Assembly: GCF_000772955.1 (NCBI RefSeq)
Contig: NZ_JPVO01000051.1
Location: 1 to 64,000, forward strand
Direction of reading: 5' to 3'
Origin: Ureibacillus sinduriensis BLB-1 = JCM 15800
GTDB taxonomy: Bacteria; Bacillota; Bacilli; Bacillales_A; Planococcaceae
DNA length: 64,000 nt
The notes beneath the pieces are model-generated. The model saw nothing but the letters and a program-made list of their open reading frames with translations. It had not been told where the DNA came from and ran no database searches. Of the stretch, positions 33,896 through 47,622 are shown in pieces (the first letter of the stretch is position 1; each line of letters begins with the position of its first letter). Position numbers and translations under genes: made by a program.

Positions 33896-35191
33896 TTATT
33901 TCATAAAGCCTTTATAATGACGTTTTACAAGTTGAGCTTCTAATTGCTTCATTGTTTCCAAAGCAACACCGACTACGATAATGACACTAGTACCACCAAT
34001 TTGCGCCGAGGCAGGTAGGTTCATGAAATTAATAAATAGGATCGGCAATACTGAGATAACAATTAAGAATAGTGCACCCACAAATGTTAAACGGTATAGA
34101 ACTTTTGTTAAATAACTTTGCGTATCGTTACCAGGACGTATGCCAGGAATATACGCACCTTGCTTTTTCAGGTTGTCGGACAAGTTTTCAGGATTCACTT
34201 GTATAAATGCATAGAAATACGTAAACGCAACAATCAATGCAATATAGATAATCATCCCGACAGGTTTATTATAGTCAAACGTGTTTAGGATGAATGTAGT
34301 GAAACCATTTTGACCGAAGAACGTAGCTAAAGTTTGAGGTGTAACAAGAAACGCAATCGCGAAGATTACCGGAATAACCCCTGCGGCATTTACTTTTAAC
34401 GGTAAATGTGTTTGCTGTGCACCAGCTTGTTGCGAACGTCCTGCAACTCGTTTTGCATATTGAATTGGAATTTTACGCAACGCTTGTTGTATATAAATAA
34501 CTCCAACTACAACGGCAAGCATAACTAAAGCAAGTAATACCAGGATAGCGATTTTAATGAATAGCTGATCTCCAGCATCCTCGATTTGTTGTGCATAGAT
34601 TTGATTCACAGTTGTTGGAATTGCAGCAACAATCCCTGCAAAGATAATGATTGAAATACCATTACCAACACCGTGAGAAGTGATTTGCTCACCTAACCAC
34701 AACAGGAAAGATGTACCCGCAGTAAGAACGATTGCAATAGTCAAGTATGATAACACGCTCGTGTCGGTGATCAAAGAACCACCGTACATTTGGTTGAAAC
34801 CAAATGACATTGCAAATGCTTGAATGAAAGCTAAAATGATTGTTAGGTAACGAGTAAATTGTGCCAACTTACGTCGACCAACATCACCTTGTTTTGCCCA
34901 CTCCGCAAACTTCGGTACAACATCCATTTGTAATAGCTGAACAATAATCGAAGCAGTAATGTAAGGCATAATCCCCAATGCAAAGATCGAGAAATTTGAC
35001 AAAGCACCACCGCCGAAAGTATTAAGGAAACCAATTAAGTTAAACTCATCGGCAACCTTTAATACTTGTGAGTCGACGTTTGGTACTGGAATGAATGTTC
35101 CAATACGGAAGACGATCAACATTAATAATGTAAAGATGATTTTATTTCGTATATCTCGAACGCGCATAAAGTTAGAGATCATTTGAAACAT
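33896..35191 (-). CDS. secY: Preprotein translocase subunit SecY
   Basis: A 431-residue, ten-span channel protein. N-terminal RDIRNKIIFTLLMLIVFRIGTFIPVP and plug region, GVGNGISIIIFAGIV, and the cytoplasmic loops that bind ribosomes and SecA (AGRSQQAGAQQTHLPLKVN). It shares one base with rplO. Confidence 0.97.
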   Translation of the reverse strand: MFQMISNFMRVRDIRNKIIFTLLMLIVFRIGTFIPVPNVDSQVLKVADEFNLIGFLNTFGGGALSNFSIFALGIMPYITASIIVQLLQMDVVPKFAEWAKQGDVGRRKLAQFTRYLTIILAFIQAFAMSFGFNQMYGGSLITDTSVLSYLTIAIVLTAGTSFLLWLGEQITSHGVGNGISIIIFAGIVAAIPTTVNQIYAQQIEDAGDQLFIKIAILVLLALVMLAVVVGVIYIQQALRKIPIQYAKRVAGRSQQAGAQQTHLPLKVNAAGVIPVIFAIAFLVTPQTLATFFGQNGFTTFILNTFDYNKPVGMIIYIALIVAFTYFYAFIQVNPENLSDNLKKQGAYIPGIRPGNDTQSYLTKVLYRLTFVGALFLIVISVLPILFINFMNLPASAQIGGTSVIIVVGVALETMKQLEAQLVKRHYKGFMK

Positions 35192-35631
35192 TAAATCACC
35201 TCAGTTGTTCCGCCAGCGTTCTCGATTGCTTCTTTAGCTGAAGCTGAGAACTTGTGAGCTTTTACTGTAAGCTTTTTGTTAAGAGTTCCATTACCTAGGA
35301 TCTTAATTCCAGCTTTTTCATTACTCACAATACCAGTTTCTAGTAATAATGCAGCTGTTACTTCTGCACCATCTTCAAAACGGTTTAATGCATCAAGGTT
35401 AACGATTGCGAATTCTTTACGGTTGATGTTCGTAAAGCCGCGTTTTGGTAAACGACGGAAAAGTGGGTTTTGACCCCCCTCGAATCCAGGACGAACGCCG
35501 CCGCCAGAACGAGCGTTTTGACCTTTATGACCTCTACCTGCAGTTTTACCGTTACCAGAACCGATACCACGACCAACACGGTTACGCTCTTTACGTGATC
35601 CTTCTGCTGGTTTTAACTCATGAAGTTTCAT
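35191..35631 (-). CDS. rplO: 50S ribosomal protein L15
   Basis: A 146-residue L15: [22 protein letters not shown] and the glycine-rich [15 protein letters not shown]. Between rpmD (33 bp) and secY (1-nt overlap). Confidence 0.98.
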   Translation of the reverse strand: MKLHELKPAEGSRKERNRVGRGIGSGNGKTAGRGHKGQNARSGGGVRPGFEGGQNPLFRRLPKRGFTNINRKEFAIVNLDALNRFEDGAEVTAALLLETGIVSNEKAGIKILGNGTLNKKLTVKAHKFSASAKEAIENAGGTTEVI

Positions 35632-35664
35632 ATGGGTGGCACCTCCTTGTTCAATGTTTGAAAA

Positions 35665-35847
35665 CTAATTTCCTTTTACAGTAACTAAGTGAGCTACTTT
35701 ATCTAACATACCGCGAATAGCTGCGTTGTCAGCTTGTTCGACAGTTTGGTTCATTTTACGTAAACCTAAAGCTTCAACAATTTTACGTTGCTGAGGCTTA
35801 GTACCGATCAAAGATTTAGTAAGGGTAATTTCTAATTTGTTTGCCAT
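35665..35847 (-). CDS. rpmD: 50S ribosomal protein L30
   Basis: A 60-residue L30: [28 protein letters not shown], the usual length for the bacterial protein. Between rpsE and rplO. Confidence 0.97.
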   Translation of the reverse strand: MANKLEITLTKSLIGTKPQQRKIVEALGLRKMNQTVEQADNAAIRGMLDKVAHLVTVKGN

Positions 35848-35861
35848 TATAATTCCCCCCC

Positions 35862-36362
35862 TTATCCTAATAATTCTTCCACTGATTTACCGCGTAGTTT
35901 TGCAACGTCCTCTGCGCGTTTAAGTTCATTCAGACCAGACACAGTAGCACGTACCATGTTGATTGGTGTGTTAGAACCTAAAGATTTTGAAAGAATATCA
36001 GTAATACCAGCAAGTTCAAGTACGGCACGTACAGGACCACCAGCGATAACTCCAGTACCTGGAGCTGCAGGTTTAATTAAGATTTGACCTGCTCCGAAGC
36101 GACCAACAACATCATGTGGAGTTGTTCCACCAACACGTGGCACTTCGATTAAGTTTTTCTTCGCGTCTTCAACAGCTTTACGGATCGCGTCTGGAACCTC
36201 TTGAGCTTTACCAGTACCGAAACCTACATGACCGTTTTTATCACCTACAACAACTAGTGCTGTAAAGCGGAAGCGACGTCCACCTTTAACAACTTTAGCA
36301 ACGCGGTTAATTGTAACTACGCGTTCTTCAAGTTCAAGTTTGTTTGCGTCAATGCGACTCAT
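35862..36362 (-). CDS. rpsE: 30S ribosomal protein S5
   Basis: A 166-residue S5: [37 protein letters not shown] and the C-terminal [19 protein letters not shown]. Part of the decoding-fidelity region with S4 and S12. 14 bp before rpmD. Confidence 0.98.
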   Translation of the reverse strand: MSRIDANKLELEERVVTINRVAKVVKGGRRFRFTALVVVGDKNGHVGFGTGKAQEVPDAIRKAVEDAKKNLIEVPRVGGTTPHDVVGRFGAGQILIKPAAPGTGVIAGGPVRAVLELAGITDILSKSLGSNTPINMVRATVSGLNELKRAEDVAKLRGKSVEELLG

Positions 36363-36383
36363 GAAGTATGTCCCTCCTTCTTA

Positions 36384-36743
36384 TTAAAATTCTAAGCCGT
36401 TTTCACGTGCAGCTTCAGCTAAAGCTTTCACACGTCCATGATATAAGTAACCACCGCGGTCAAATACAACAGCAGTAATATTTTTTTCCGCAGCGCGTTT
36501 AGCGATTGTTTCACCGATTTTTGCCGCAGCTTCTACATTGCTACCTGCACCCTCAAAACCATTTTCTTGAGAAGATGCACTAACAAGTGTTACACCAGCA
36601 ACATCGTCAATAAGTTGTGCATAAATGTGTTTGTTTGAACGGAATACGTTTAAACGTGGACGCTCAGCAGTACCCGAAATTTTTGTACGAACACGCACAT
36701 GACGTTTTTTACGAACTTGATTTTTATCTTGTTTCGTAATCAC
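36384..36743 (-). CDS. rplR: 50S ribosomal protein L18
   Basis: A 119-residue 5S-rRNA-binding protein: [36 protein letters not shown] and the C-terminal [22 protein letters not shown] at 36743 is preferred, 8 nt after AAAGGAG and giving the family N-terminus; the longer frame start overlaps the SD. Confidence 0.96.
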   Translation of the reverse strand: MITKQDKNQVRKKRHVRVRTKISGTAERPRLNVFRSNKHIYAQLIDDVAGVTLVSASSQENGFEGAGSNVEAAAKIGETIAKRAAEKNITAVVFDRGGYLYHGRVKALAEAARENGLEF

Positions 36744-36775
36744 AGAGGTCACTCCTTTCTAATGCTTAGGCAGCA

Positions 36776-37315
36776 TTATTTACCTGTTTTACCTTCTTTA
36801 CGACGTACAAATTCGCCTTCATAACGAATACCTTTACCTTTGTAAGGCTCTGGTGGGCGAACATCACGAATGTTTGATGCTAATGCACCAACACGTTCTT
36901 TGCTAATACCTTTTACGATTACTTTTGTGTTTGAAGGAACTTCGATTTCTAGACCTTCTTCAGGTGTGAACTCTACTGGATGAGAGTAACCTACGTTAAG
37001 TACAAGTTTTTGACCTTGTAATTGCGCACGGTAACCTACACCGATAAGTTCTAGAGAGCGAGAAAATCCTTCAGAAACACCAGTAACCATGTTTGCTAGT
37101 AGCGCACGAGTTGTACCATGAATAGTACGGTGTTGTTTTGAATCAGAAGGGCGAACAACATTGATGATGTTACCTTCTAATTCAATTTTCATATCTTGGT
37201 TGAATTGACGAGTTAATTCGCCTTTAGGTCCTTTAACAGTAACAGTGTTATCGTCAGAGATAGTCAACGTTACGTTAGCAGGCACCTCGATTGGTTTTTT
37301 ACCTACACGAGACAT
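36776..37315 (-). CDS. rplF: 50S ribosomal protein L6
   Basis: A 179-residue L6: [15 protein letters not shown], the [20 protein letters not shown] region and the C-terminal [15 protein letters not shown]. Between rpsH and rplR. Confidence 0.98.
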   Translation of the reverse strand: MSRVGKKPIEVPANVTLTISDDNTVTVKGPKGELTRQFNQDMKIELEGNIINVVRPSDSKQHRTIHGTTRALLANMVTGVSEGFSRSLELIGVGYRAQLQGQKLVLNVGYSHPVEFTPEEGLEIEVPSNTKVIVKGISKERVGALASNIRDVRPPEPYKGKGIRYEGEFVRRKEGKTGK

Positions 37316-37345
37316 TTAGTTGCACCTCCATTCTTTTATTGCTTA

Positions 37346-37744
37346 TTACCAAATGTAAGCTAAGATTTCTCCGCCAACTTTTTTAGCACGTGCTTCTTTA
37401 TCAGTTAATAAACCTTGAGAAGTTGATACTAAAGCGATACCTAAACCGTTAAGTACACGAGGTACTTCGTCAGTTTTAGCATATACACGTAAGCCAGGTT
37501 TTGAAATACGTTTTAAGCCAGTGATAACACGCTCGTTTTCTTTTCCATATTTTAAGAAGATACGGATGATACCTTGCTTATTATCTTCAACATACTCTAC
37601 ATCACGAACGAAACCTTCGCGTTTTAAAATTTCAGCGATTTCTTTCTTTAAGTTTGAAGCTGGTACTTCTAACTTCTCGTGACGAACCATGTTAGCATTA
37701 CGAATGCGTGTTAGCAAATCTGCGATCGGATCTGTCATTGTCAT
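37346..37744 (-). CDS. rpsH: 30S ribosomal protein S8
   Basis: A 132-residue S8: [20 protein letters not shown] and the C-terminal [20 protein letters not shown]. The ATG at 37744 lies 8 nt after GGAGG. 29 bp after rpsN. Confidence 0.98.
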   Translation of the reverse strand: MTMTDPIADLLTRIRNANMVRHEKLEVPASNLKKEIAEILKREGFVRDVEYVEDNKQGIIRIFLKYGKENERVITGLKRISKPGLRVYAKTDEVPRVLNGLGIALVSTSQGLLTDKEARAKKVGGEILAYIW

Positions 37745-37773
37745 AAATTTTACCTCCTTCCCAATTTAGGGGA

Positions 37774-37977
<204 letters not shown>

Positions 37978-37980
37978 TTA

Positions 37981-38520
37981 TTACTTTTGGAACGGCATAC
38001 CGAATTGTGTCAATAACTCGCGAGCTTCTTCATCAGAATTCGCAGTTGTTACGATCACGATGTCCATACCGCGTACTTTTGAAACTTTATCGTAATCGAT
38101 CTCTGGGAAAATTAATTGTTCTTTAACACCTAGAGTGTAGTTTCCACGACCATCGAATGATTTTTTAGAAACACCGCGGAAGTCGCGTACACGTGGAAGT
38201 GCGATAGCGATTAATTTGTCCAAGAATTCATACATACGTTCACCACGTAGTGTAACTTTTGCACCGATAGGCATTCCTTCACGTAGACGGAAACCAGCGA
38301 TTGATTTTTTCGCTTTAGTTACAACTGGTTTTTGTCCAGTGATGATTGTTAATTCTTCTACAGCAGCATCTAATGCTTTGGAGTTTTGTACAGCGTCACC
38401 AACACCCATGTTGATAACGATTTTGTCTACTTTAGGCACTTGCATTACTGATTTATATTCAAACTTGCTCATAAGAGCAGGAGAAACTTCATTTAAATAT
38501 TTTTCTTTTAGGCGGCTCAT
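37981..38520 (-). CDS. rplE: 50S ribosomal protein L5
   Basis: A 179-residue 5S-rRNA-binding protein: [41 protein letters not shown] and [17 protein letters not shown]. 28 bp after rplX. Confidence 0.98.
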   Translation of the reverse strand: MSRLKEKYLNEVSPALMSKFEYKSVMQVPKVDKIVINMGVGDAVQNSKALDAAVEELTIITGQKPVVTKAKKSIAGFRLREGMPIGAKVTLRGERMYEFLDKLIAIALPRVRDFRGVSKKSFDGRGNYTLGVKEQLIFPEIDYDKVSKVRGMDIVIVTTANSDEEARELLTQFGMPFQK

Positions 38521-38548
38521 GTTCGTACCTCCCTTCTCAAATTTCTTA

Positions 38549-38857
38549 TTAGTCGATTACTGCACCTGATTTTTTTGCAACACGAACTTTTTTGCCATCT
38601 TCGATTTTGTAACCTACACGAGTCGGCTCGCCAGATTTCGGATCGATTAGCATTACGTTCGATACGTGGATTGCTGCTTCTTGGCTTACAATACCACCTT
38701 GTGGGTTTAACTGGTTAGGTTTAACGTGTTTTTTAACAATGTTGATACCTTCAACAAGAACTCGGTCTTGTTTAGGGAAAGCAGCTAAAACAACGCCTTC
38801 TTTACCTTTATCTTTACCAGTGATAACTTTAACTTTGTCGCCCTTTTTTACATGCAT
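38549..38857 (-). CDS. rplX: 50S ribosomal protein L24
   Basis: A 102-residue L24 with an N-terminal KOW motif ([20 protein letters not shown]) and the [15 protein letters not shown] loop. An assembly-initiating protein of the large subunit. Confidence 0.98.
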   Translation of the reverse strand: MHVKKGDKVKVITGKDKGKEGVVLAAFPKQDRVLVEGINIVKKHVKPNQLNPQGGIVSQEAAIHVSNVMLIDPKSGEPTRVGYKIEDGKKVRVAKKSGAVID

Positions 38858-38893
38858 TAGTGTCGCACCTCCTTGATTGGTACTATCATGAAA

Positions 38894-39262
38894 TTAAAGA
38901 ACTTCTGGAGCTAATGAAACGATTTTCATGAAGTTGCTATCACGTAATTCACGTGCAACAGGTCCGAAAATACGAGTTCCGCGTGGTGACTTATCGTCTT
39001 TGATGATTACGCAAGCATTTTCGTCAAATTTAATATAAGTACCATCTTTACGGCGTACACCAGATTTTGTGCGAACGACAACAGCCTTAACAACGTCACC
39101 TTTCTTGACAACGCCCCCTGGTGTTGCTTTCTTAACTGTTACAACAACGATATCACCGATGTTAGCAGTTTTACGGCCAGAACCACCAAGTACTTTAATT
39201 GTTAACACTTCGCGTGCACCTGAGTTGTCAGCAACTTTCATACGACTTTCTTGTTGGATCAC
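38894..39262 (-). CDS. rplN: 50S ribosomal protein L14
   Basis: A 122-residue L14: [19 protein letters not shown] and [20 protein letters not shown]. First gene of the spc cluster proper; contacts 16S rRNA in bridge B8. Confidence 0.98.
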   Translation of the reverse strand: MIQQESRMKVADNSGAREVLTIKVLGGSGRKTANIGDIVVVTVKKATPGGVVKKGDVVKAVVVRTKSGVRRKDGTYIKFDENACVIIKDDKSPRGTRIFGPVARELRDSNFMKIVSLAPEVL

Positions 39263-39305
39263 TTAGGTTACCTCCCTTCGGAATTCGAATGTTTCCGAAA
39301 TGTTA

Positions 39306-39569
39306 TTAAATAATAACAGCCTTTTCTACGACTTCCACTAGACGGAAGCGTTTTGTAGCTGATAACGGACGAGTTTCCATGATACGTACGATATCACCGA
39401 TTTTCGCTTCGTTTAGCTCATCATGAGCCTTGAATTTTTTAGAGTACTTTACACGTTTACCATATAATTTGTGTTTCTTATAAGTTTCAACAAGAACAGT
39501 AACTGTTTTGTCCATTTTATCTGAAACTACACGGCCTGTGTAAACTTTGCGTTGATTACGCTCAGTCAT
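39306..39569 (-). CDS. rpsQ: 30S ribosomal protein S17
   Basis: An 87-residue S17: [19 protein letters not shown] and the OB-fold [16 protein letters not shown]. 18 bp after rpmC; last gene of the S10 cluster. Confidence 0.98.
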   Translation of the reverse strand: MTERNQRKVYTGRVVSDKMDKTVTVLVETYKKHKLYGKRVKYSKKFKAHDELNEAKIGDIVRIMETRPLSATKRFRLVEVVEKAVII

Positions 39570-39587
39570 ACTAAAGAACCTCCTTTA

Positions 39588-40212
<625 letters not shown>

Positions 40213-40214
40213 TA

Positions 40215-40871
40215 TTATTTGCCTCCTTCCACAGAGCTCTTCTTCGTTGGAAGGACTTCACCACGATAAATCCATACTTTAACACCTAATTTACCATAAG
40301 TAGTGTCAGCTTCTGCGTGAGCATAGTCGATGTCAGCACGAAGAGTATGAAGTGGAACAGTTCCTTCACTGTAATGCTCAGCACGCGCGATATCAGCGCC
40401 ACCTAAACGACCAGATACTTGTGTTTTAATTCCTTTTGCAACAGCGCGGATTGTGCGTTGGATTGCTTGCTTTTGAGCACGGCGGAATGATACGCGGTTC
40501 TCAAGTTGACGAGCGATGTTTTCAGCTACTAAACGAGCATCAAGATCAGCTCTTTTGATTTCTACGATGTTAATGTGTACACGTTTACCAGTTAGTTCGT
40601 TAAGGTATTTACGTAAGTTTTCAACTTCCGTACCGCCTTTACCGATTACCATACCTGGTTTCGCAGTATGAATTGTAATATTTACGCGATTTGCAGCGCG
40701 CTCGATTTCTACTTTAGAAACAGATGCTTCTTTTAATGCAGATTCGATATATTTACGAACTTTGATATCTTCGTGTAATAGAGTCGCATAGTCTTTCTCA
40801 GCGTACCATTTTGACTCCCAATCACGAATAATACCAACTCGCAGTCCTATTGGATGTACTTTTTGACCCAC
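40215..40871 (-). CDS. rpsC: 30S ribosomal protein S3
   Basis: A 218-residue S3: [14 protein letters not shown], the KH motif [15 protein letters not shown] and the mRNA-entry region [17 protein letters not shown]. Three bp after rplV. Confidence 0.98.
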   Translation of the reverse strand: MGQKVHPIGLRVGIIRDWESKWYAEKDYATLLHEDIKVRKYIESALKEASVSKVEIERAANRVNITIHTAKPGMVIGKGGTEVENLRKYLNELTGKRVHINIVEIKRADLDARLVAENIARQLENRVSFRRAQKQAIQRTIRAVAKGIKTQVSGRLGGADIARAEHYSEGTVPLHTLRADIDYAHAEADTTYGKLGVKVWIYRGEVLPTKKSSVEGGK

Positions 40872-40874
40872 GGA

Positions 40875-41219
40875 TTAACCCTCCTTCTTCTCAGATACCA
40901 CTAGAGTGATGTGGCTTGTGCGTTTGTTAATTGCGCTTGCACGTCCTTGTGCACGTGGACGGAAACGTTTTAATGTTGGACCTTCGTCAACAAAAACTTC
41001 AGAAACAACTAGGTTGTTTACATCTAAATCATAATTATGCTCAGCGTTTGCAACTGCAGATTTTAATACTTTCTCAACGACTGGAGACGCCGCTTTTGGA
41101 GTATGACGTAAAATTGCAACTGCTTCACCAATTTGCTTGCCTCGGATTAAGTCTACTACTAGACGTACTTTACGAGGAGCGATGCGCACTGTGCGAGCGA
41201 TAGCTTTAGCTTGTGTCAT
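40875..41219 (-). CDS. rplV: 50S ribosomal protein L22
   Basis: A 114-residue L22 lining the exit tunnel: [21 protein letters not shown] and the beta-hairpin [18 protein letters not shown]. No insertion or deletion in the macrolide-resistance loop is apparent. Confidence 0.98.
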   Translation of the reverse strand: MTQAKAIARTVRIAPRKVRLVVDLIRGKQIGEAVAILRHTPKAASPVVEKVLKSAVANAEHNYDLDVNNLVVSEVFVDEGPTLKRFRPRAQGRASAINKRTSHITLVVSEKKEG

Positions 41220-41241
41220 TAGGATTTACCTCCTCTCAAAA

Positions 41242-41520
41242 TTAGCGTCTTGTTTTCTTGTCATCTGCACCGTGACCTTTGTAAGTACGTGTCGGTGCGA
41301 ATTCGCCTAGTTTGTGACCTACCATATCTTCTGTCACGTATACAGGAACATGTTTGCGTCCATCATATACAGCGATAGTTAAACCGATGAAGTTCGGGAA
41401 AATAGTAGAACGGCGTGACCAAGTTTTAATAACTTGTTTTTTTTCTGAACTCTCTTGTGCTTCAACTTTTTTCATTAAGTGATCATCCACAAAAGGTCCT
41501 TTTTTCAAGCTGCGACCCAT
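41242..41520 (-). CDS. rpsS: 30S ribosomal protein S19
   Basis: A 92-residue S19: [35 protein letters not shown] and [15 protein letters not shown]. Between rplB (60 bp) and rplV (22 bp). Confidence 0.98.
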   Translation of the reverse strand: MGRSLKKGPFVDDHLMKKVEAQESSEKKQVIKTWSRRSTIFPNFIGLTIAVYDGRKHVPVYVTEDMVGHKLGEFAPTRTYKGHGADDKKTRR

Positions 41521-41580
41521 TTAGGAACCTCCCTCCGTGACTCCACCACGGCCCTGTATTCGAACCGTAGTACAATCACA

Positions 41581-42411
41581 TTATTTTTTACGAGAACGAA
41601 TGATGAACTTACTTGTTTTGTTTTTCTTTTTACGAGTTTTGTAACCAAGAGCTGGTTTGCCCCATGGTGTCATTGGTGATTTACGTCCGATTGGAGAACG
41701 TCCTTCACCACCACCGTGTGGGTGATCGTTAGGGTTCATTACAGATCCACGTACAGTTGGGCGTTTACCTAACCAACGAGAACGACCTGCTTTACCAATG
41801 TGGATAAGTTCGTGTTGCTCGTTACCTACTTGACCGATTGTAGCACGGCAAGTTGCAAGTACTAAGCGAACTTCACCAGATTGTAAACGAACGATTACGT
41901 ATTTACCTTCACGTCCAAGTACTTGCGCAGAAGTACCAGCTGAACGTACTAATTGTCCGCCTTTACCAGGTTTTAACTCGATGTTATGGATTGTAGTACC
42001 CATTGGAATGTTTGCTAATGGTAAAGCGTTACCTACTTTAATATCTACATCTGGACCAGATACGATTGTTTGACCAACTTCTAATCCTTTTGGAGCTAAG
42101 ATGTAACGTTTTTCACCGTCAGCATAATTGATTAATGCGATATTCGCAGAGCGGTTTGGATCATATTCAATAGTAGCAACGCGTCCTGGGATTCCATCTT
42201 TGAATCGTTTGAAATCGATTACGCGGTATTGCTTCTTATGACCACCACCATGATGACGAACAGTAATTTTACCCTGGTTATTACGACCAGCTTTGCGTTT
42301 AATTGGTTCTAATAAAGACTTTTCAGGCTTATTAGTTGTGATTTCCGCAAAATCAGATGACGTCATGTTACGACGGCCATTTGAGGTTGGTTTATACTTT
42401 TTAATCGCCAT
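41581..42411 (-). CDS. rplB: 50S ribosomal protein L2
   Basis: A 276-residue L2: [35 protein letters not shown] and the peptidyl-transferase-proximal [19 protein letters not shown] with its conserved His. 46 bp after rplW. Confidence 0.98.
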   Translation of the reverse strand: MAIKKYKPTSNGRRNMTSSDFAEITTNKPEKSLLEPIKRKAGRNNQGKITVRHHGGGHKKQYRVIDFKRFKDGIPGRVATIEYDPNRSANIALINYADGEKRYILAPKGLEVGQTIVSGPDVDIKVGNALPLANIPMGTTIHNIELKPGKGGQLVRSAGTSAQVLGREGKYVIVRLQSGEVRLVLATCRATIGQVGNEQHELIHIGKAGRSRWLGKRPTVRGSVMNPNDHPHGGGEGRSPIGRKSPMTPWGKPALGYKTRKKKNKTSKFIIRSRKK

Positions 42412-42457
42412 GTGTATTCCCTCCTTCTTGAATGTTCGATTCTTTCCTTATCGGAAA

Positions 42458-42742
42458 TTAGATATCAAAAATTTCGATTTCTTTGCTATCAGCAGTTAAT
42501 TTAACGATTGCTTTACGACGTTTGTTTGTGTATCCGCCGAATTTACCAACACGTTTAAATTTACCTTTGTAGTTCATGATGTTTACTTTATCAACTGTTA
42601 CGCCAAAGATTTCTTGCACAGCATCTTTAACTTGAGTTTTATTAGCGCGCACATCAACTTCAAAAGTGTATTTTTTCTCAGCCATAAGCTCAGAAGAACG
42701 CTCAGTAATGACCGGACGTTTTAGAATATCACGTGCTTCCAT
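42458..42742 (-). CDS. rplW: 50S ribosomal protein L23
   Basis: A 94-residue L23: [20 protein letters not shown] and [19 protein letters not shown]. Docking site of trigger factor and SRP at the tunnel exit. Shares one base with rplD. Confidence 0.98.
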   Translation of the reverse strand: MEARDILKRPVITERSSELMAEKKYTFEVDVRANKTQVKDAVQEIFGVTVDKVNIMNYKGKFKRVGKFGGYTNKRRKAIVKLTADSKEIEIFDI

Positions 42743-43365
42743 TATCCAAGCACCTCCTCAACTTTTTCTACTGCAGCTTTTGTGAAAACAACTTTTTCAT
42801 GACCTAAAAGATCAAGAACATTGATTCCAGTAGCTGATACAACCGTTACGCCAGGGATGTTGCGAGCAGATAATGCCACGTTCTCATCTAATTCAGCAGT
42901 AACGAATAATGCTTTCTTTTCGATTTTAAGGTTACCTAAAATCGCTTTGAAATCTTTTGTTTTTGGTGCTGCTAATTGCAATGCATCAAGAACTAAGAAA
43001 TTTTGTTCTCCAACTTTAGCTGAAAGAGCAGATCTAAGAGCTAAGCGACGAACTTTTTTCGGCAACTTGTAGCTATAGCTACGTGGAGTTGGTCCGAATA
43101 CAGTACCACCGCCACGCCATTGTGGAGAGCGGATAGAACCTTGACGAGCACGACCAGTTCCTTTTTGACGCCATGGTTTACGACCACCACCAGCAACTTC
43201 AGAACGGTTTTTAACTTTATGATTACCTTGACGTAGAGAAGCGCGTTGAGCAACTACTGCGTCGAATAATACTGCTTCATTTGGCTCAATTCCGAAAACT
43301 AAGTCGTTTAACTCGATTTCACCTACAGAAGCGCCTGTTTGACTAAGTACAGATACTTTTGTCAT
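42742..43365 (-). CDS. rplD: 50S ribosomal protein L4
   Basis: A 207-residue L4: tunnel loop [19 protein letters not shown] and [14 protein letters not shown] are intact. 26 bp after rplC. Confidence 0.98.
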   Translation of the reverse strand: MTKVSVLSQTGASVGEIELNDLVFGIEPNEAVLFDAVVAQRASLRQGNHKVKNRSEVAGGGRKPWRQKGTGRARQGSIRSPQWRGGGTVFGPTPRSYSYKLPKKVRRLALRSALSAKVGEQNFLVLDALQLAAPKTKDFKAILGNLKIEKKALFVTAELDENVALSARNIPGVTVVSATGINVLDLLGHEKVVFTKAAVEKVEEVLG

Positions 43366-43391
43366 TCCTGTTTCCTCCTTTCTTCGAGAAA

Positions 43392-44021
43392 TTATTTAGA
43401 TTTTACAGCAGTTTTCACTGTAACTAATGCTTTACGAGAACCAGGAACATTACCTTTAACTAGTAGCAAGTTACGTTCAACATCAACCTTAACGATTTCG
43501 ATGTTTTGAATTGTAACTACATTGCCACCCATTTGACCAGGTAAATTCTTTTGTTTAAATACGCGGTTCGGAGCAACTGGACCCATTGAACCAGGACGAC
43601 GGTGGTAACGAGAACCATGGGCCATAGGACCACGAGATTGTCCGTGGCGTTTAATAACACCTTGGAAACCTTTACCTTTAGTAACTCCTGTTACATCTAC
43701 TACATCGCCTTCTGCGAAAATTTCTACTTTGACTTCTTGACCAACTTCGTATTCTTCCACGTTTACATTGCGGAATTCACGAATGAAGCGCTTAGGAGCA
43801 GTATTCGCTTTTGCTACGTGACCTTGTTCTGGTTTGTTTGAAAGCTTAATACGCTTGTCTTCGAAACCAACTTGAATTGCTTCGTAACCGTCTGTTTCAA
43901 CAGTTTTCTTTTGAAGAACTACGTTTGGAGTAGCTTCGATAACTGTTACAGGGATTAAATCACCATTCTCAGCGAAAACTTGTGTCATACCAACTTTTCT
44001 ACCTAAGATTCCTTTAGCCAT
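43392..44021 (-). CDS. rplC: 50S ribosomal protein L3
   Basis: A 209-residue L3: [20 protein letters not shown] and the central loop [18 protein letters not shown] near the peptidyl-transferase centre. 47 bp after rpsJ. Confidence 0.98.
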   Translation of the reverse strand: MAKGILGRKVGMTQVFAENGDLIPVTVIEATPNVVLQKKTVETDGYEAIQVGFEDKRIKLSNKPEQGHVAKANTAPKRFIREFRNVNVEEYEVGQEVKVEIFAEGDVVDVTGVTKGKGFQGVIKRHGQSRGPMAHGSRYHRRPGSMGPVAPNRVFKQKNLPGQMGGNVVTIQNIEIVKVDVERNLLLVKGNVPGSRKALVTVKTAVKSK

Positions 44022-44068
44022 TTGTCACACCTCCTGTGATTATTAAAAAGTTCTATTTGTTTTTACCA

Positions 44069-44690
<622 letters not shown>

Positions 44691-44725
44691 AATGTAAAAT
44701 CGCTCCCCAACCCATGGGAAGCGAT
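44691..44725 (-). terminator. bceAB terminator
   Basis: Minus strand ATCGCTTCCC / GGGGAGCGAT stem followed by TTTTACATTTT, 64 bp past the permease stop. Confidence 0.75.
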
Positions 44726-44788
44726 CTCCTATACTAATAGAATATTTATATTGTATGCCTCTGTATGCAATATCGAGTTCCTTCTATA

Positions 44789-46771
44789 TTATAATGATTC
44801 TTTTACAACTCTCTTATAATATTGGATGGACAATATTGCAAACATCGTATACATGATGACATACAGCGTCATTGTGATCACTAATGGCGCAACCAACTCC
44901 GATCCAAATAAGAACCAACCGGATTTTACAGCAAAGTAGCTGTGCAATAAACCTATTGCCAAAGGCATCCCAAAGTTAAAGGCTTGTTTTGCATATATTC
45001 CCTTCAGAAGGTCGTTTGTCGAGAAACCAATCTTACGAAGAATTTTATAGGACTCTCTCTCCTCCTCTGCTTCAGCCATTTGCTTGAAGTAAAGAATACT
45101 GCCTGTTGTAAGTAAAAAGGCAAGTCCTAAGAAGGCTGTTACAAAAATCGTTAATCCCAGAGAGGTAATATTGTTTTTCCTAACCTCTTCATATGATTGC
45201 TGAATAAAACTGTCATCGTTACTTTCATTTGCGATTGCTCTTTTGTCGGCCAAGTTCTGATAAATCTCTTCTGCTTTTTCCGTATCTTTGCTATCAGCAA
45301 GATTTATGCCAATTTGAGATGTGAACTTGAACTCCTCTGCTGCGTTATCCAGTCGTATCTTATCGAAGGTCTCATCCGTTACCACCAAAATTGGACTGCC
45401 CATTGTGACTCTGCCGGATACAAGATTGTCTTCACGGACATCCGTAATATATAGAGGTATTTCACTTTCCCCAGCTTTCACTTTAATATCCCGCCCTGGA
45501 TGGATCGGCAAAACCTCTGCTAAAACACTCACATAACTCGTTATCAAAGCCTCTCCCTTTTCCAACTGTACATCAGGCGCTACCTGTTGAAAATCACTTA
45601 AAGAGACAACAGTAGTTTCAGAATCTCCACTGACCAAAGTGATTTCCTTTAAATGATTCGATACTAGCTCACTAATATCCAACATGACATTTGAAATTTG
45701 ATATGTGTCCTGTTCAAATTCAATACCTTCACGCTCCAGCTGATCGATAAATTCCGTTCCTTGATTATTTAATAGAATATAGTCATATGGCGAGACCTGC
45801 CTTGCATTCTCTCCTGCAGAGTAATACGAAATATAGGATAAGCTCATAATTCCAACTGCCAGTCCTGTTAATATCGTGATGAGCGTTAATGACTTGGAGT
45901 TCCCTTTCATCCTATGCATAATGGGCGTAACTGCCATTACATCCCTTACCTTTAAGTGACCACTTTTCTTTGCTCTTATCAAATTCATGATGAGCGAAAC
46001 GGAGTACCGGAAAAATAAAAATGTCCCGAGCACTGTGGAACCAAGTATGATAATCATGTGCAGAAATAAATTATTAAAGATCCCTTGCTTCTCTACATCA
46101 AATAATAAGGTAGATTGATAATATCCAAAAGCTATAAGCAACAATCCCAGCAATCCTACTACCGACTGGAAGATACTGAACCGCTTCACACGTTCATCGG
46201 CTTGTTTTGCAGCACTAAATAGAGACAATAGCGAAACTCGGCGCACCATCCATACCAGCTGCAATATGATGACTACTAAAAGAATAGCAAAAATAATAAC
46301 CGATTGCTTCAATGCTTCTTGGGAGAACGAAAGTTGGATTACAAAATCGATCTCCAGCAATTTCATTAAGATCATGGCAAATAAACGGGAGCTAAGAAAC
46401 CCTAGAATCATCCCAATACAAACAGCCAATATAAAAAGTACAATATTTTCTAAAGCAATCAACCGCACTACTAACCCTTTTGTCATACCGATCAGTTGAT
46501 AAAGACCAATCTCTTTACTTCTTCTTTTCATAAACAGCTGGCTTGCATAAAGTACAAATAAGGTGATAATTACATATAAAATATAGCTTGCCACAGTGAA
46601 GCCTGCAGAAGCTGTCCCACTTAGCCTAAGCGCTTCAACTACACTCGGATTATACTGAAGTGTGGTGAATGAAAAACAAAGCGTCACACTAAAAATAAGC
46701 GCAAAGAAATATAAATAGTATTGTTTGAGGTTTTTCCGCATACTTCGAAATACCAACCGACTAAGCGTCAT
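44789..46771 (-). CDS. bceB: BceB-type ABC permease for peptide-antibiotic resistance
   Basis: A 660-residue FtsX-fold permease with ten predicted membrane segments and the large extracellular domain (about residues 310-530) between segments VII and VIII that marks Bce permeases. Such permeases sense and free lipid II-cycle intermediates from antibiotics such as bacitracin or lantibiotics and signal to the BceS kinase. ATG at 46771 is preferred (AGGTGG 8 nt before); the gene overlaps the end of bceA. Confidence 0.87.
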   Translation of the reverse strand: MTLSRLVFRSMRKNLKQYYLYFFALIFSVTLCFSFTTLQYNPSVVEALRLSGTASAGFTVASYILYVIITLFVLYASQLFMKRRSKEIGLYQLIGMTKGLVVRLIALENIVLFILAVCIGMILGFLSSRLFAMILMKLLEIDFVIQLSFSQEALKQSVIIFAILLVVIILQLVWMVRRVSLLSLFSAAKQADERVKRFSIFQSVVGLLGLLLIAFGYYQSTLLFDVEKQGIFNNLFLHMIIILGSTVLGTFLFFRYSVSLIMNLIRAKKSGHLKVRDVMAVTPIMHRMKGNSKSLTLITILTGLAVGIMSLSYISYYSAGENARQVSPYDYILLNNQGTEFIDQLEREGIEFEQDTYQISNVMLDISELVSNHLKEITLVSGDSETTVVSLSDFQQVAPDVQLEKGEALITSYVSVLAEVLPIHPGRDIKVKAGESEIPLYITDVREDNLVSGRVTMGSPILVVTDETFDKIRLDNAAEEFKFTSQIGINLADSKDTEKAEEIYQNLADKRAIANESNDDSFIQQSYEEVRKNNITSLGLTIFVTAFLGLAFLLTTGSILYFKQMAEAEEERESYKILRKIGFSTNDLLKGIYAKQAFNFGMPLAIGLLHSYFAVKSGWFLFGSELVAPLVITMTLYVIMYTMFAILSIQYYKRVVKESL

Positions 46772-47522
46772 AACCATCACCACCTAGTACACTTTGAGTA
46801 CTCATAATTTGCTGGAAAAATTGCTGCCTTGTTTTATCTCCTCTGTAAAGTTCTGTATAGATAGCCCCATCCTTCAGGAATAAGACTCTTGAGCAGAAGC
46901 TGGCTGCAACTGAATCATGGGTAACCATCATAATGGTTGCGGATTTTTGTTGATTGATCTTTTCCAAATTGGTTAGTAACGCAGTTGCCGATTTCGAATC
47001 AAGCGCACCTGTTGGTTCATCTGCAAACACTAATGTCGGATTTGTAATCAACGCACGTGCGGCAGATGTTCTTTGCTTTTGACCTCCTGATATTTCGTTT
47101 GGATACTTATTCAAGATATCTGAAATGCCGAGCAAGGCAACAAGCTCTTTTAATCGGCTATCCGCAACCGCTCTTGGCAGCTTGCTAATCGAGAATGGAA
47201 GTAGAATGTTTTCTTTAACTGTAAGTGTATCGAGCAGATTATAATCCTGGAAGATAAATCCGAGCTGCTCCCTTCGAAACTTGGCCAACTCCTTTTCTTT
47301 CATGCCCCTTAAACTCTGCCCACTAATTTCAACAACCCCTTCTGTTGGGTGATCAATCGAGCACAGGACATTTAACAGCGTCGTCTTACCAGAACCGGAT
47401 GGTCCCATGATTCCGACAAATTCCCCTTTACTAACTTCTATATCAATACCTTTCAACACTTCTTGTGCTGTTGATTTTTTCCCAAATACTTTTCTAATTT
47501 TTCTACCAACCAAAACTGACAA
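46761..47522 (-). CDS. bceA: BceA-type ABC ATPase
   Basis: A 253-residue ATPase: Walker [10 protein letters not shown], signature [16 protein letters not shown], Walker [15 protein letters not shown]-loop VTHDSVAAS. Start is TTG at 47522, 9 nt after AAAGGGG. Pairs with the permease that overlaps its 3' end. Confidence 0.88.
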   Translation of the reverse strand: MSVLVGRKIRKVFGKKSTAQEVLKGIDIEVSKGEFVGIMGPSGSGKTTLLNVLCSIDHPTEGVVEISGQSLRGMKEKELAKFRREQLGFIFQDYNLLDTLTVKENILLPFSISKLPRAVADSRLKELVALLGISDILNKYPNEISGGQKQRTSAARALITNPTLVFADEPTGALDSKSATALLTNLEKINQQKSATIMMVTHDSVAASFCSRVLFLKDGAIYTELYRGDKTRQQFFQQIMSTQSVLGGDGYDA

Positions 47523-47622
47523 TTTGTTTCGCCCCTTTCCTTTACTATTTTCATTTTACAGTTCCGGATATATTCCTACCTCCGATTTACATGACAAAAA
47601 GAAATGGTAGGTGACATTTCTG